64,000 bases of DNA from Cypionkella sinensis. Lineage in GTDB: Bacteria; Pseudomonadota; Alphaproteobacteria; Rhodobacterales; Rhodobacteraceae. The stretch lies in the NCBI RefSeq assembly GCF_042646385.1, contig NZ_JBHRTO010000002.1:682001-746000 (forward strand). The letters are read 5' to 3'. Below, piece after piece: positions 17,365-24,663 of this stretch. The notes below the pieces were generated by a model that worked only from the letters and a program-made list of their open reading frames with translations, was not told the DNA's origin and made no database searches. The position numbers and the translations under genes are program-made. Within the stretch, counting starts at the first letter, position 1, and the number at the start of each line of letters is the position of its first letter.

Positions 17365-17389
17365 AACACGCAGGCCAGTGTCTGGTTCC
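17365..17389 (-). promoter_or_regulatory. EcfG-type promoter for the DUF1328 gene
   Basis: On the minus strand the -35 is GGAAC (17385-17389) and the -10 is TGTT (17365-17368), separated by 16 nt. The known alphaproteobacterial EcfG consensus is GGAAC-N16/17-cGTT, so there is one mismatch. The DUF1328 start codon is about 60 nt downstream. Because ecfG itself is encoded 4 kb away, direct control is likely. Confidence 0.65.
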
Positions 17390-17531
17390 CATGGCAGATT
17401 CCGATGCCAGGCGGCGAAGCTTTATAAGATTTCGGCTGCGCCCTATTCTGCATGTCTGAGCGAACAGATGTCATGCAGGGTGCGGGCAATCATCGGGCTG
17501 CGATCATTCCACCAACGATCGCTTTTTCTTG

Positions 17532-17557
17532 GGAACCAATTCAAGGCAAGCGACGTT
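17532..17557 (+). promoter_or_regulatory. EcfG-type promoter for the three-gene envelope operon
   Basis: GGAAC at 17532-17536 and CGTT at 17554-17557 with a 17-nt spacer match the EcfG consensus fully. The first gene starts at 17745, implying a leader of about 180 nt. That leader holds a hairpin CGTCTGG / CCAGACG at 17693-17713, about 30 nt before the start codon. No other gene fits between. Confidence 0.65.
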
Positions 17558-17744
17558 ATCGGGTCAGTGATGCCAAGGACGGCACTATCTCGGGCCAGCA
17601 CCCCAATCCTGCGCCCAGGACTTGAACCGTCCGTATCGCGGTGGCACGGCCCGCCCTGCTGCCAAGGTTTCAACTGTGATCTGCGGCCTGCCCGTCTGGG
17701 GCTTCTCCAGACGCATGGCTGCGTTATGAGACAAAGGACAGAAG

Positions 17745-18284
17745 ATGAACGCGAACTCCCTGAAAGACTCCGTCGCAAACGCCAAAGCTGTGGCTGATGA
17801 GGCTGTCGATACCGCAGCCGAGAAAGCGTCTCAACTGGGCCGCAAAGCACGCGACAATGCGGCCGATGTGGTGGATGACGCGAAAGAATTTGGTCAGACC
17901 GCATCGCGCAAAATCCGTGCGCAGGCCTCTGAAGCCGCCGCGGCTGCCGAAGACCGCCTGGACGATCTCAGCAATGCCGCGCAATCGGGCTTCCGTTCGG
18001 CGAAATCGAAACTGGCTGATGGCGGTGATCGCTTGGCCAAGGCGCTGCATGATGCCGCCGATGGCACCCGCGCCGCGTCTGGCCGCGTGGTAGAAGCCGT
18101 TGCCGGTGGCGTGTCTGACGTGGCCGACCATTTGCGCGCAGGCTCGATCAGCGATCTGGTGTCCAGCACCAAGGCCTACGCCCGCCGCAACCCCGGCACC
18201 GTCGCGATTGGTGCAGCCGCATTGGGCTTCGTGTTTGCACAACTGCTGCAATCGAAATCCCGCAATCCCGGTCGCCGCGGATGA
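17745..18284 (+). CDS. YqjD/ElaB-like membrane-anchored helical protein
   Basis: A 179-aa protein made almost entirely of Ala/Lys/Asp/Glu-rich amphipathic helix (residues 1-~150), with one C-terminal membrane segment NPGTVAIGAAALGFVFAQLL and a basic tail. This is the layout of YqjD/ElaB proteins, which anchor by the C-terminus and in E. coli associate with stationary-phase ribosomes. The family assignment is by architecture rather than a specific motif. AAAGGAC precedes the ATG. It is the first gene of an operon with an EcfG promoter and overlaps the next by 4 bp. Confidence 0.75.
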   Translation: MNANSLKDSVANAKAVADEAVDTAAEKASQLGRKARDNAADVVDDAKEFGQTASRKIRAQASEAAAAAEDRLDDLSNAAQSGFRSAKSKLADGGDRLAKALHDAADGTRAASGRVVEAVAGGVSDVADHLRAGSISDLVSSTKAYARRNPGTVAIGAAALGFVFAQLLQSKSRNPGRRG

Positions 18285-18679
18285 GCGCGCCGCAGTCCCG
18301 CGACAGCTTCGTTCTGTTCAGCGACGTGCTGAACGGAGTGGACCGGGTGGTGCGCGGCGAAGCTGCCGTGGCCAAGACCGAAGTGCGGCAAAACATGCGT
18401 GCGATGCGGCGATCTGCGGTTCAGTTCGTCATGGCAGCGATGTTTGGCGTGATTGCGCTGAACCTGCTTGCCGGGGCAAGCGTCGCGGCTTTGGTCGCGA
18501 TGGGGCTGACAGCTGGGACTGCCGGCTTGACGGTTGGCGCGGTGCTGCTGATGGCGGCATATCTCTGCATAAGCTGGGGGTTGTCGCTGCTTGAACAGCC
18601 GCGCCCGCAAGCAACGCAAACGTTTCAAAATGTGGGCAAGGGTCTGACCCGCTTCAAACCCAGTGTCCCCGCCGAATAG
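18281..18679 (+). CDS. Holin-X (Phage_holin_3_6)-type membrane protein
   Basis: A 132-aa protein with a charged N-terminal helix (VRGEAAVAKTEVRQNMRAMRR) and two hydrophobic segments (QFVMAAMFGVIALNLLAG; TAGTAGLTVGAVLLMAAYLCI), then a soluble tail. The pattern fits the 'putative actinobacterial holin-X' family. In Rhizobiales and Rhodobacterales it commonly sits between a YqjD-like gene and a DUF3618 gene, as here; no phage genes are nearby, so lysis is not implied. Function is unknown and a role in envelope stress is inferred from the promoter. Confidence 0.75.
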   Translation: MSAPQSRDSFVLFSDVLNGVDRVVRGEAAVAKTEVRQNMRAMRRSAVQFVMAAMFGVIALNLLAGASVAALVAMGLTAGTAGLTVGAVLLMAAYLCISWGLSLLEQPRPQATQTFQNVGKGLTRFKPSVPAE

Positions 18680-18700
18680 GCGCAACGACAGGAGAGTCCG

Positions 18701-19504
18701 ATGCGAATGGATAAAATTGAACCCCATCTGGTGAAAGAGCGGATGCAGCAAGATCGCGCCGCTTTGAAAGCTTCGCTGTCTGCCTTGGGTGATCGCTTTG
18801 CCCGCCCCGGCGTGGCCACCGATCTGCTGAACCATGCGCAAACCGTGGGTCAGGTTGCCCGTGCCAATCCAGTTATCGTTTCGGTGCTGGGGGCTGGTCT
18901 GGCGTGGTACATGCTGCGGCGCAAGCCCGAGCCTGTTTTGGAGAATGGCCTCAGCGGCACCAGCTTTGAGGCCAAGGCGCGCTGGGAAGACGAAGGTGGC
19001 CCGGCTCAGCCCATCGAAGATGATGATTTCGATTGGATCGAAGAAGCCGAGGCTTTGCGCGCGCAGGCCAATGTCAGCCTGCACAAGCTGGAATCCTTGG
19101 CGCTTGATGGTCTGGACTATGCCAAACAGCGCGCAGCCGTGCTGGCCGATCTGGCGCAGGATGTGCGCAAGGCCATGCGTCGCGGGTTGGAGCAGCTTTC
19201 GAGCTCGGCTCAGGATCGTATCCTCGCCGCACGCGAAGCCGCTTATGAGGCACAGCTTTCCCTGCGCAATTCGACCGCAAAGGTGGTCAACGATCACCCC
19301 GTAGCCGTCACCAGCGCGGCTTTGGCCTTGGGGGCCGCAGTCACGGCCGCTTGGCTGCGCCAGCCGTCGCAAGAGCGCAAACTGGCAAAAGAGCGGGACC
19401 GTTTGTTGGAAGAAACCCGGCGCCTGCTGGCGCATGAGCGTCGCCGCGCGCATGAGGCGATGGACATTCTGGCCGGAAGCCGCGGTCTGCGTAACTCCTC
19501 GTAG
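18701..19504 (+). CDS. DUF3618-like stress-associated membrane protein
   Basis: A 267-aa protein. Residues 1-~35 are charged and helical (VKERMQQDRAALKASLSALG), followed by a membrane segment ANPVIVSVLGAGLAWYML. A long Ala/Arg/Glu helix follows, then a second hydrophobic stretch VTSAALALGAAVTAAWL and a highly basic C-terminus KLAKERDRLLEETRRLLAHERRR. The arrangement resembles DUF3618/'nutrient deprivation-induced protein' families. GGAG lies 9 nt before the ATG. It ends the operon; a strong terminator follows 30 nt later. Molecular function is unknown. Confidence 0.7.
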   Translation: MRMDKIEPHLVKERMQQDRAALKASLSALGDRFARPGVATDLLNHAQTVGQVARANPVIVSVLGAGLAWYMLRRKPEPVLENGLSGTSFEAKARWEDEGGPAQPIEDDDFDWIEEAEALRAQANVSLHKLESLALDGLDYAKQRAAVLADLAQDVRKAMRRGLEQLSSSAQDRILAAREAAYEAQLSLRNSTAKVVNDHPVAVTSAALALGAAVTAAWLRQPSQERKLAKERDRLLEETRRLLAHERRRAHEAMDILAGSRGLRNSS

Positions 19505-19533
19505 CGTAGACCGTCGCTGAACCTGCCCGATAA

Positions 19534-19568
19534 GGCACCGCTGTCGCAAGACAGCGGTGCCTGTTTTT
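19534..19568 (+). terminator. Rho-independent terminator of the envelope operon
   Basis: A 12-bp perfect stem GGCACCGCTGTC / GACAGCGGTGCC with loop GCAA, followed by TGTTTTT. It closes the EcfG-driven operon. Confidence 0.92.
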
Positions 19569-19652
19569 GTTGGTCTCCGTTCTTGTTGGCAAACCTGCTA
19601 TGTTTGCCAGCCGAACGAGGGCTGATCGACATTCATCTTGAACAATATGGCT

Positions 19653-19731
19653 ATGGCCACCGCAGTCGCCACGCGATGCAAGTGCCGCTGTAAGCGCCGG
19701 GCACCAAAGGCCCGGTCAGCGCCCGGAGCGG
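19653..19731. repeat. Large multi-hairpin repeat, partial copy
   Basis: About 80 nt align with the first part of the repeat at 41238, including GCCGCTG, CCGGGC...GCCCGG and CAGCGCCCG. The remainder is missing or too diverged to follow. It lies in the 311-nt gap between two convergent units (19505-19815), where apart from the terminator nothing else is seen. Confidence 0.55.
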
Positions 19732-19815
19732 ACCTGAGTGGATTTATGGCTGGCCTGACTTCAGGGGCAAACCGCCCACGCGGGCGCCTGTCCGTCCACC
19801 CCAGCGCGGCGATCT

Positions 19816-21561
19816 TCAGACGTCAAACGCCTCGCGGATCGGGAAATCGACGGTCACATCCACCACTTCCTTGGTGTTGGCTACCGTCACCGCGCCGCCG
19901 ATCTGCTGGGCAAAGCCGCGCACCAACTGCGTGCCAATCGCCGTCGGCGTTGGCTGATCAGACGCCGCGGTGCCAAGGCTGGCCGGCCCTTTGATATGCA
20001 GCCGCGCGCGCTGGCCACCATCCAGCAGCAGCAACGACACTTCAACCTGCCCCGCCTGCGCCTCGGATTGGGGCATACCAGCCAGCAATTCGGTCAGCAG
20101 CAAAGCCAAGGGCACTGCCTGATCGGGGATCAATTGGATCGGCTGGAAATCGGTCGCAATATGCGGCTTGGCGCTGGCTTTCTTGCCCAAACCGCTGATC
20201 TGCCGGATCACGCCCGAAAACAGCGCATCCATTTTGACATCTTTTTGACCGGCGGTCTCATAAAGCCCCATATGCACCGTCGCCAGTGCCATCACCCGAT
20301 CATGCAAGCCTTCCAGAATCATCCGCACGGTCACGGATTTTTCTTGCCGGATATGAATCCGCATGATCGAGGCGATCAGTTGCAGGCTGTTGCCGGTGCG
20401 GTGATGCACCTCGCGCAGCAGGATTTCCTTTTGCCGCAGCATGTCTTCAAGCTCGGCCTCGTCGCGCAGGATCGTCTCGGTCATCACAGAAAATGCGCGG
20501 CCCAGTTCCTTGATCTCGGCGGGGCTTTTCGCCAGATCCAGCGTCACCCGCTTGCGATCACCGCCAGCAAAGGCTGTCATTGCCCCCACCACACGCCGCA
20601 TATGCCGCGCCACCAGGCTTTCTGCACCCAGTAACGCCACCATCATGGCGGCAATCCACATCAGCGATGGCACCACATAGGGCCCGATATCTTGACCCAG
20701 AACGGTGATCCCGCTGGGGCGTTGCCACGACCCGAGCAGGAACAGACCATCTGCCATCGGCAAGACCGAAAATATCCGCCGCTCGCCCCCGACGGTTTCG
20801 GCCACAAAGGTTCGTGCGTTGCCCTGCGCCAGACCCTTTAGCGTGGTGTTCACCGGCAGACTTTGCGGCGCTTCTTGCAAACCGACCGACGAGGTCAGCA
20901 CCTCGCCATCGGCATCAAATGTCAGCAGCGCCAGCGGTTGATGACCTTCTGCCACGTCATGCTGAATGGCCGCGTCACCCAAGGATTTATGCGGCATCGA
21001 AAGCGCGACAAACCCCACCCGCACCCCCGCCGCGTCATACACCGGATGCGTCACCGACAAAACCGAAACGCCTGAAACCGGGCCTTTCGCGCTGACGCTA
21101 AAGGCCGGCTTCAGCAGATCGCGCACCTTCAGAAAGCCGTCACTCTGGCTTAGATCAAAATCGCGCCCAACCGAGGAACAGGTCAGCTTGCCCGACAGCG
21201 GCACATAAGACACCAGCGACAATGCAGGTTCCTCTGCCGCCACCTGCGCCATCAGTTGCCGACAACGCGTGGTATCCTCGGTAATCTCGGCGACTGACAC
21301 CGATTTCGCCAGCGTCGAGGCCATCACCTGCGCTGCCAGAATAAGCCGGATCTGCGGCGTTGCTGCGCGCAAGGTTTCGTCCATGATCGCCAGATTTGCG
21401 CGCTGTCCGGCCTCGTCATTGGCGGCACGCGATTGCACAAGCCCCAGCAATCCCAGCGGCAACATTGCCACTGCGACCATTAAAGCCAAACGCGCGCCCA
21501 GCCGGTTGTGAAACGGCGGACGCGCTGCTGGTTGCTGCGAAGGAGATTTGTGCGTGTTCAT
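19816..21561 (-). CDS. PhyK-like sensor kinase with degenerate ATP-binding domain
   Basis: A 581-aa membrane receptor adjoining ecfG. An N-terminal helix (about 23-43) and a second at 293-315 flank a ~250-residue periplasmic sensor of dCache type. A HAMP-like linker follows, and then HisKA_2 with REVHHRTGNSLQLIASIM (phospho-His 386/387). This is the standard position and class of the PhyR kinase. The catalytic domain is odd: the N-box reads LLTELLAGMPQSE without the conserved Asn, and the G-box region is KGPASLG rather than a D-x-G-x-G motif. Kinase activity may therefore be weak or absent, leaving phosphatase or phosphotransfer activity. Its start overlaps the ecfG stop by 4 bp. Confidence 0.82.
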   Translation of the reverse strand: MNTHKSPSQQPAARPPFHNRLGARLALMVAVAMLPLGLLGLVQSRAANDEAGQRANLAIMDETLRAATPQIRLILAAQVMASTLAKSVSVAEITEDTTRCRQLMAQVAAEEPALSLVSYVPLSGKLTCSSVGRDFDLSQSDGFLKVRDLLKPAFSVSAKGPVSGVSVLSVTHPVYDAAGVRVGFVALSMPHKSLGDAAIQHDVAEGHQPLALLTFDADGEVLTSSVGLQEAPQSLPVNTTLKGLAQGNARTFVAETVGGERRIFSVLPMADGLFLLGSWQRPSGITVLGQDIGPYVVPSLMWIAAMMVALLGAESLVARHMRRVVGAMTAFAGGDRKRVTLDLAKSPAEIKELGRAFSVMTETILRDEAELEDMLRQKEILLREVHHRTGNSLQLIASIMRIHIRQEKSVTVRMILEGLHDRVMALATVHMGLYETAGQKDVKMDALFSGVIRQISGLGKKASAKPHIATDFQPIQLIPDQAVPLALLLTELLAGMPQSEAQAGQVEVSLLLLDGGQRARLHIKGPASLGTAASDQPTPTAIGTQLVRGFAQQIGGAVTVANTKEVVDVTVDFPIREAFDV

Positions 21562-22133
21562 CCGGTGGCGGCCGCACCCCGTCCTATAACTGCGTCGGTG
21601 ATGGCATCTATGCCGGAAAACATGCCCTCACCATCGGCCAGCCCCAGCAGTTGCGCCAACCGTTTGCGCGCCCGCGAAGCCCGGCTTTTGACGGTGCCCG
21701 CAGCGACACCCATCATCTCGGCGGCTTCCTCGGTGGAAAACCCCGAGGCACCCACAAGGATCAGCACTTCGCGGTGTTCATCCGACAAGGCATCAAATGC
21801 CCGCAAAAAGTCGGTGAAAGCCATGCGACCATCGTGATCTGGTTTCACGCTCAAGCCAGCGGCATAGGCCCCATCCGGGTCAGAAACCTCGCGGCGGGAT
21901 TTGCGCAAGCTGGAATAATAGGTGTTGCGCAGAATCGTGAACAGCCAGGCCTGCAAATTGCTGCCGCGTTGAAACTTGTCGATGCTGGCCCAGGCCTTCA
22001 AAATGGTATCTTGCACCAGGTCATCCGCTGCGGCCACATTCCGCGTCAAGCTGATAGCAAAGGCGCGCAGGGGGCGCAAATGCTCCACAAGCTGATCACG
22101 CGGATCCGTTTCAGCTGCCGGATCCGAGTTCAT
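21558..22133 (-). CDS. ecfG: EcfG family general stress sigma factor
   Basis: An extracytoplasmic-function sigma factor that transcribes the alphaproteobacterial general stress regulon. The 191-aa sequence has region 2 (LRAFAISLTRNVAAADDLVQDTILKAW ... FTILRNTYYSSLRK) and region 4 (ALSDEHREVLILVGASGFS, then EEAAEMMGVAAGTVKSRASRARKRL). The first part of these motifs is typical of EcfG. It is held inactive by NepR, encoded just upstream with a 4-bp overlap, and is followed by the kinase gene with another 4-bp overlap. It is probably autoregulated through the palindromic promoter at 22337-22368. Confidence 0.93.
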   Translation of the reverse strand: MNSDPAAETDPRDQLVEHLRPLRAFAISLTRNVAAADDLVQDTILKAWASIDKFQRGSNLQAWLFTILRNTYYSSLRKSRREVSDPDGAYAAGLSVKPDHDGRMAFTDFLRAFDALSDEHREVLILVGASGFSTEEAAEMMGVAAGTVKSRASRARKRLAQLLGLADGEGMFSGIDAITDAVIGRGAAATG

Positions 22134-22312
22134 TTCTGAGCCTCGTTCTTACCAGCGTCTTTTTCTTTCAACTGCTGCAACAGCATTTTGAAGCGGTCAG
22201 GCACTTCCTCGACCAAAGCCGACTGGTACACCCGCTTTAGGTTTTCTTCGATCTGAGCCTTGATCTGGTCTGATTGACCGTCCTGCTCCGGCCTCGAACC
22301 ATGATTGCGCAT
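22130..22312 (-). CDS. nepR: NepR family anti-sigma factor
   Basis: A 60-aa protein matching NepR, which binds EcfG and blocks it until phosphorylated PhyR takes NepR away. The core helix-turn-helix segment is IKAQIEENLKRVYQSAL followed by EEVPDRFKMLLQQLK, the family's diagnostic region. The frame is open much further upstream, but ATG 22312 gives the standard length and lies about 25-30 nt downstream of the promoter -10. GGGAA lies 8 nt ahead of it. It is coupled to ecfG. Confidence 0.93.
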   Translation of the reverse strand: MRNHGSRPEQDGQSDQIKAQIEENLKRVYQSALVEEVPDRFKMLLQQLKEKDAGKNEAQK

Positions 22313-22336
22313 TTTACAAATTCCCGTTCTACTCGG

Positions 22337-22368
22337 GGAACCAAACGCGGTCCGGTGCGTTTGGTTCC
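22337..22368. promoter_or_regulatory. Overlapping divergent EcfG promoters in one palindrome
   Basis: The arms GGAACCAAACGC and GCGTTTGGTTCC are exact reverse complements around 8 nt. On the plus strand this gives GGAAC (22337-22341), 16 nt, then CGTT (22358-22361) ahead of phyR. On the minus strand it gives GGAAC (22364-22368), 16 nt, then CGTT (22344-22347) ahead of nepR-ecfG. Both match the EcfG consensus fully. The two promoters occupy the same DNA, so only one polymerase can bind at a time. Confidence 0.88.
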
Positions 22369-22395
22369 CAAGAAAATCGAAGTGGGAGTAAAATA

Positions 22396-23217
22396 ATGAG
22401 CGCCGAAGCAAAGGCAAATCTTTCCGATCTGGTTGCGGCGCATCTGCCCAGCCTTCGCCGCTATGCGCGCGCTTTGACGGGAAATCAGACCAGCGGCGAT
22501 CAGTATGCGGTTGCGGCCTTGGAAACCGTGTTGGCCGAACCCGCGCTGATCGGTGAAGCAGATGATGCAAAAGTTGCGTTGTTCAATGTTTTCCACATGG
22601 TTTGGGCAAGTTCTGGCGCACCTTTGGGCCAAGCGGATGATCGGCTTTCTGCCGCAGCCCAAGCGCATATGGCTGATCTGACACCGAACAGCCGCGAGGC
22701 ATTGCTGCTGCACTACATCGAAAGCTTCTCGCTGGAACAGATCGCAGCCATCATGCAGATCGACGCCGAAGAAGCCCAAGGCCTGATCACGCTCGCCCTG
22801 CGTGAGATGACGGATACCGTCAGCGGCCGCGTGATGATCATCGAGGACGAGGCGATCATCGCCATGGACATCATCGGCATCGTCGAAGGCATGGGCCATC
22901 AGATCACGGGCGTGGCACGCACCCGCAAGGAAGCCGTGGCTTTGGCCAAGGCAGAAATGCCTGATCTGATTCTGGCTGACATTCATCTGGCCGACAGTTC
23001 GTCGGGCATTGATGCGGTGAACGACATTCTCGGCGGTTTCGATCAGATTCCGGTGATCTTTATCACCGCCTTCCCGGAACGTCTGCTGACCGGCAAACGC
23101 CCCGAACCCGCTTTCCTGATCAACAAGCCCTATACCGAAGAACAAGTGCGCTCTGCCGTCAGTCAGGCGATGTTCTTCGCCTCGACCGAAACACTGATGG
23201 CGAAAGAAAACGCCTGA
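22396..23217 (+). CDS. phyR: PhyR general stress response regulator
   Basis: An anti-anti-sigma response regulator: when phosphorylated, its sigma-like domain captures NepR and frees EcfG. Residues 1-~140 form the sigma-like domain (LPSLRRYARALTGN; LTPNSREALLLHYIESFSLEQIAAIM). Residues ~145-265 form the receiver domain, with acidic pair Glu150-Asp151, phospho-acceptor Asp195 in LILADIHLAD, and Lys244 in INKPYT. The PVIFITAFPE segment matches the FATGUY-type receiver motif. GGGAG lies 7 nt before the ATG. It is divergent from nepR-ecfG and probably driven by EcfG. Confidence 0.96.
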   Translation: MSAEAKANLSDLVAAHLPSLRRYARALTGNQTSGDQYAVAALETVLAEPALIGEADDAKVALFNVFHMVWASSGAPLGQADDRLSAAAQAHMADLTPNSREALLLHYIESFSLEQIAAIMQIDAEEAQGLITLALREMTDTVSGRVMIIEDEAIIAMDIIGIVEGMGHQITGVARTRKEAVALAKAEMPDLILADIHLADSSSGIDAVNDILGGFDQIPVIFITAFPERLLTGKRPEPAFLINKPYTEEQVRSAVSQAMFFASTETLMAKENA

Positions 23218-23281
23218 GCCTTGACTTGCAAACACATGGCCGCCGCGCAGAAACGTGGCGGCCATTTTACATAGCGTTGCG

Positions 23282-24085
23282 CTATCCGACCGGCCCCAAC
23301 AGCACGTTGCGGTTCATCTTGAACGACCGCCCCTCGACCAGCACGCCATAGCCGTGCGCCCCAGCCCATGCCATCAGCGCGTCATTGTTCTTGTGATCGA
23401 CCTCAAGAAAGATCGGCGGACGATGGGCCGCGATGGTTTGCTCAAACCCGCGCAGCACCTCCAGTTCCATCCCCTCGACATCCACCTTCAGAAAATCAAT
23501 CCGCGCGCCCGCCAGCAGCGCATCACCCGCCGCCATGGTGATCTGACCTTCATCCGAGGCCACCAGCCGCGTCGCACCCAGATTTTTCTCGCGCGCCTCA
23601 AGATTCATCGACGGCACATCGCTGCTGTCTGACAGACCGTAACCCAGCGTCGAAAGGTTCACCTGATCCAGACACCCGTTCAGGATCATGTTCGACAGAA
23701 ACAATTCATAGGCCGCCGGATTTGGTTCAAACGGGATACTGGCCGACGCACCCAGCAGTTTCAGCGCATAGATCGAATGATTGCCGATATTCGCCCCGGC
23801 ATCACAAAACACCCCGCCGCGCGGAAAGTGCTGTGCGATCAGTTTCAACTCCTCGGGCTCGTAAAACCGCCCCTTGGCATGGCGCGCCTGAATGCGGTCT
23901 TTGCGATCAGCCACCGTGAAGAAAATCGGCGTGCCATCGTAAACCGTGCGGGTGATCCGCGTGCGGCGCAGATTGCTGAACAGGTCCGGGCTTGCAATCA
24001 TCGCCAGCGCCGTTGCAGACAGATGGGCGGGCGGGCGAGTCATATCCATGGGCAAATGTCCGTCATCATCGGTTGCAGCCATCAT
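23282..24085 (-). CDS. FkbM family methyltransferase
   Basis: A SAM-dependent methyltransferase of the FkbM type, usually acting on hydroxyls of polysaccharides or natural products. The ~267-aa chain shows the SAM-binding VFCDAGANIGNHSIY, then FEPNPAAYELFLSNM, and the family's C-terminal IDFLKVDVEGMELEVLRGF. The start is uncertain: ATG 24085 or 24082 is used here, a TTG at 24118 extends it by 11 codons, and an ATG at 24049 is also possible; none has a clear ribosome site. It stands alone, so the acceptor is unknown. Confidence 0.82.
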   Translation of the reverse strand: MMAATDDDGHLPMDMTRPPAHLSATALAMIASPDLFSNLRRTRITRTVYDGTPIFFTVADRKDRIQARHAKGRFYEPEELKLIAQHFPRGGVFCDAGANIGNHSIYALKLLGASASIPFEPNPAAYELFLSNMILNGCLDQVNLSTLGYGLSDSSDVPSMNLEAREKNLGATRLVASDEGQITMAAGDALLAGARIDFLKVDVEGMELEVLRGFEQTIAAHRPPIFLEVDHKNNDALMAWAGAHGYGVLVEGRSFKMNRNVLLGPVG

Positions 24086-24226
24086 CGCGCGCGACCCATG
24101 CCGGGTCAACGCCCGCAATCAGCGGCAGATTAGCTGTTTCCTTTCGGCCCCACTTGCCCTATAGGCCTGCGTTACATGCGTGTGAGCCCGCTTCTAGGCA
24201 GAATCATCCCTTCACCTTTGAGGGGG

Positions 24227-24267
24227 CCTTGGGGTTTTTGCGCGACCGAATTTAACCGACCCCAAGG
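24227..24267 (+). promoter_or_regulatory. rpsT leader hairpin covering the ribosome binding site
   Basis: CCTTGGGGT (24227-24235) pairs perfectly with ACCCCAAGG (24259-24267). The 3' arm contains AAGG of the Shine-Dalgarno AAGGA, which is 10 nt before the rpsT ATG. When folded, the ribosome site would be closed. This is suggestive of translational autocontrol by S20, which is known in E. coli, but has not been shown for this leader. Confidence 0.5.
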
Positions 24268-24278
24268 ATACACCACCC

Positions 24279-24554
24279 ATGGCAAACACTGCCCAGTCTA
24301 AAAAACGCGCTCGTCAGGCTGAAGCCCGTCAAGACATCAACAAAGCCCGCCGTTCGCGCATCCGCACCTTCCTGCGCAAAGTTGAAGAAGCTCTGGCTTC
24401 CGGCAACCAAGAAGCCGCTGCTCTGGCCCTGAAGAACGCACAGCCGGAACTGGCACGCGGCGTCTCGAAAGGTGTCATGCACAAGAACACAGTGTCGCGC
24501 AAAATCTCGCGTCTGGCATCGCGCGTCAAAGCGCTGGCAACCCCGGCTGCCTGA
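24279..24554 (+). CDS. rpsT: 30S ribosomal protein S20
   Basis: A 91-aa primary 16S rRNA-binding protein. The sequence is highly basic and begins MANTAQSKKRARQAEARQ, with the conserved SRIRTFLRKVEEAL and the C-terminal MHKNTVSRKISRLASRVKAL. Length and composition are standard. It lies ahead of dnaA, a common alphaproteobacterial order. Confidence 0.97.
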   Translation: MANTAQSKKRARQAEARQDINKARRSRIRTFLRKVEEALASGNQEAAALALKNAQPELARGVSKGVMHKNTVSRKISRLASRVKALATPAA

Positions 24555-24593
24555 ACTGATCGGGCTGCCAAGCCCAAGCTGACCTTACGTCAC

Positions 24594-24626
24594 GATAGGG
24601 CGCGCGCCGAAAGGCCGCGCCCTATC
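24594..24626 (+). terminator. Hairpin after rpsT
   Basis: An 11-bp stem GATAGGGCGCG / CGCGCCCTATC with a small internal GCC/GGC stem, 40 nt after the rpsT stop. There is no T-run, but the stem is very stable, and it sits at the end of the rpsT transcript. Confidence 0.7.
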
Positions 24627-24663
24627 GCATTTCCGCACAGAAACCGGCCCGCAAGCGGGTCGT

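Noticed and set aside
17605..17640. T-arm-like string on the minus strand (GGTTCAAGTCC) suggesting a tRNA or tRNA fragment
   Set aside because: The T-stem has only four pairs in the wrong register and no acceptor, D or anticodon arms could be found nearby.
18281..18679. Holin-like gene as evidence of a prophage
   Set aside because: No lysozyme, capsid, integrase or attachment site is nearby, and the family is common in non-phage stress operons.
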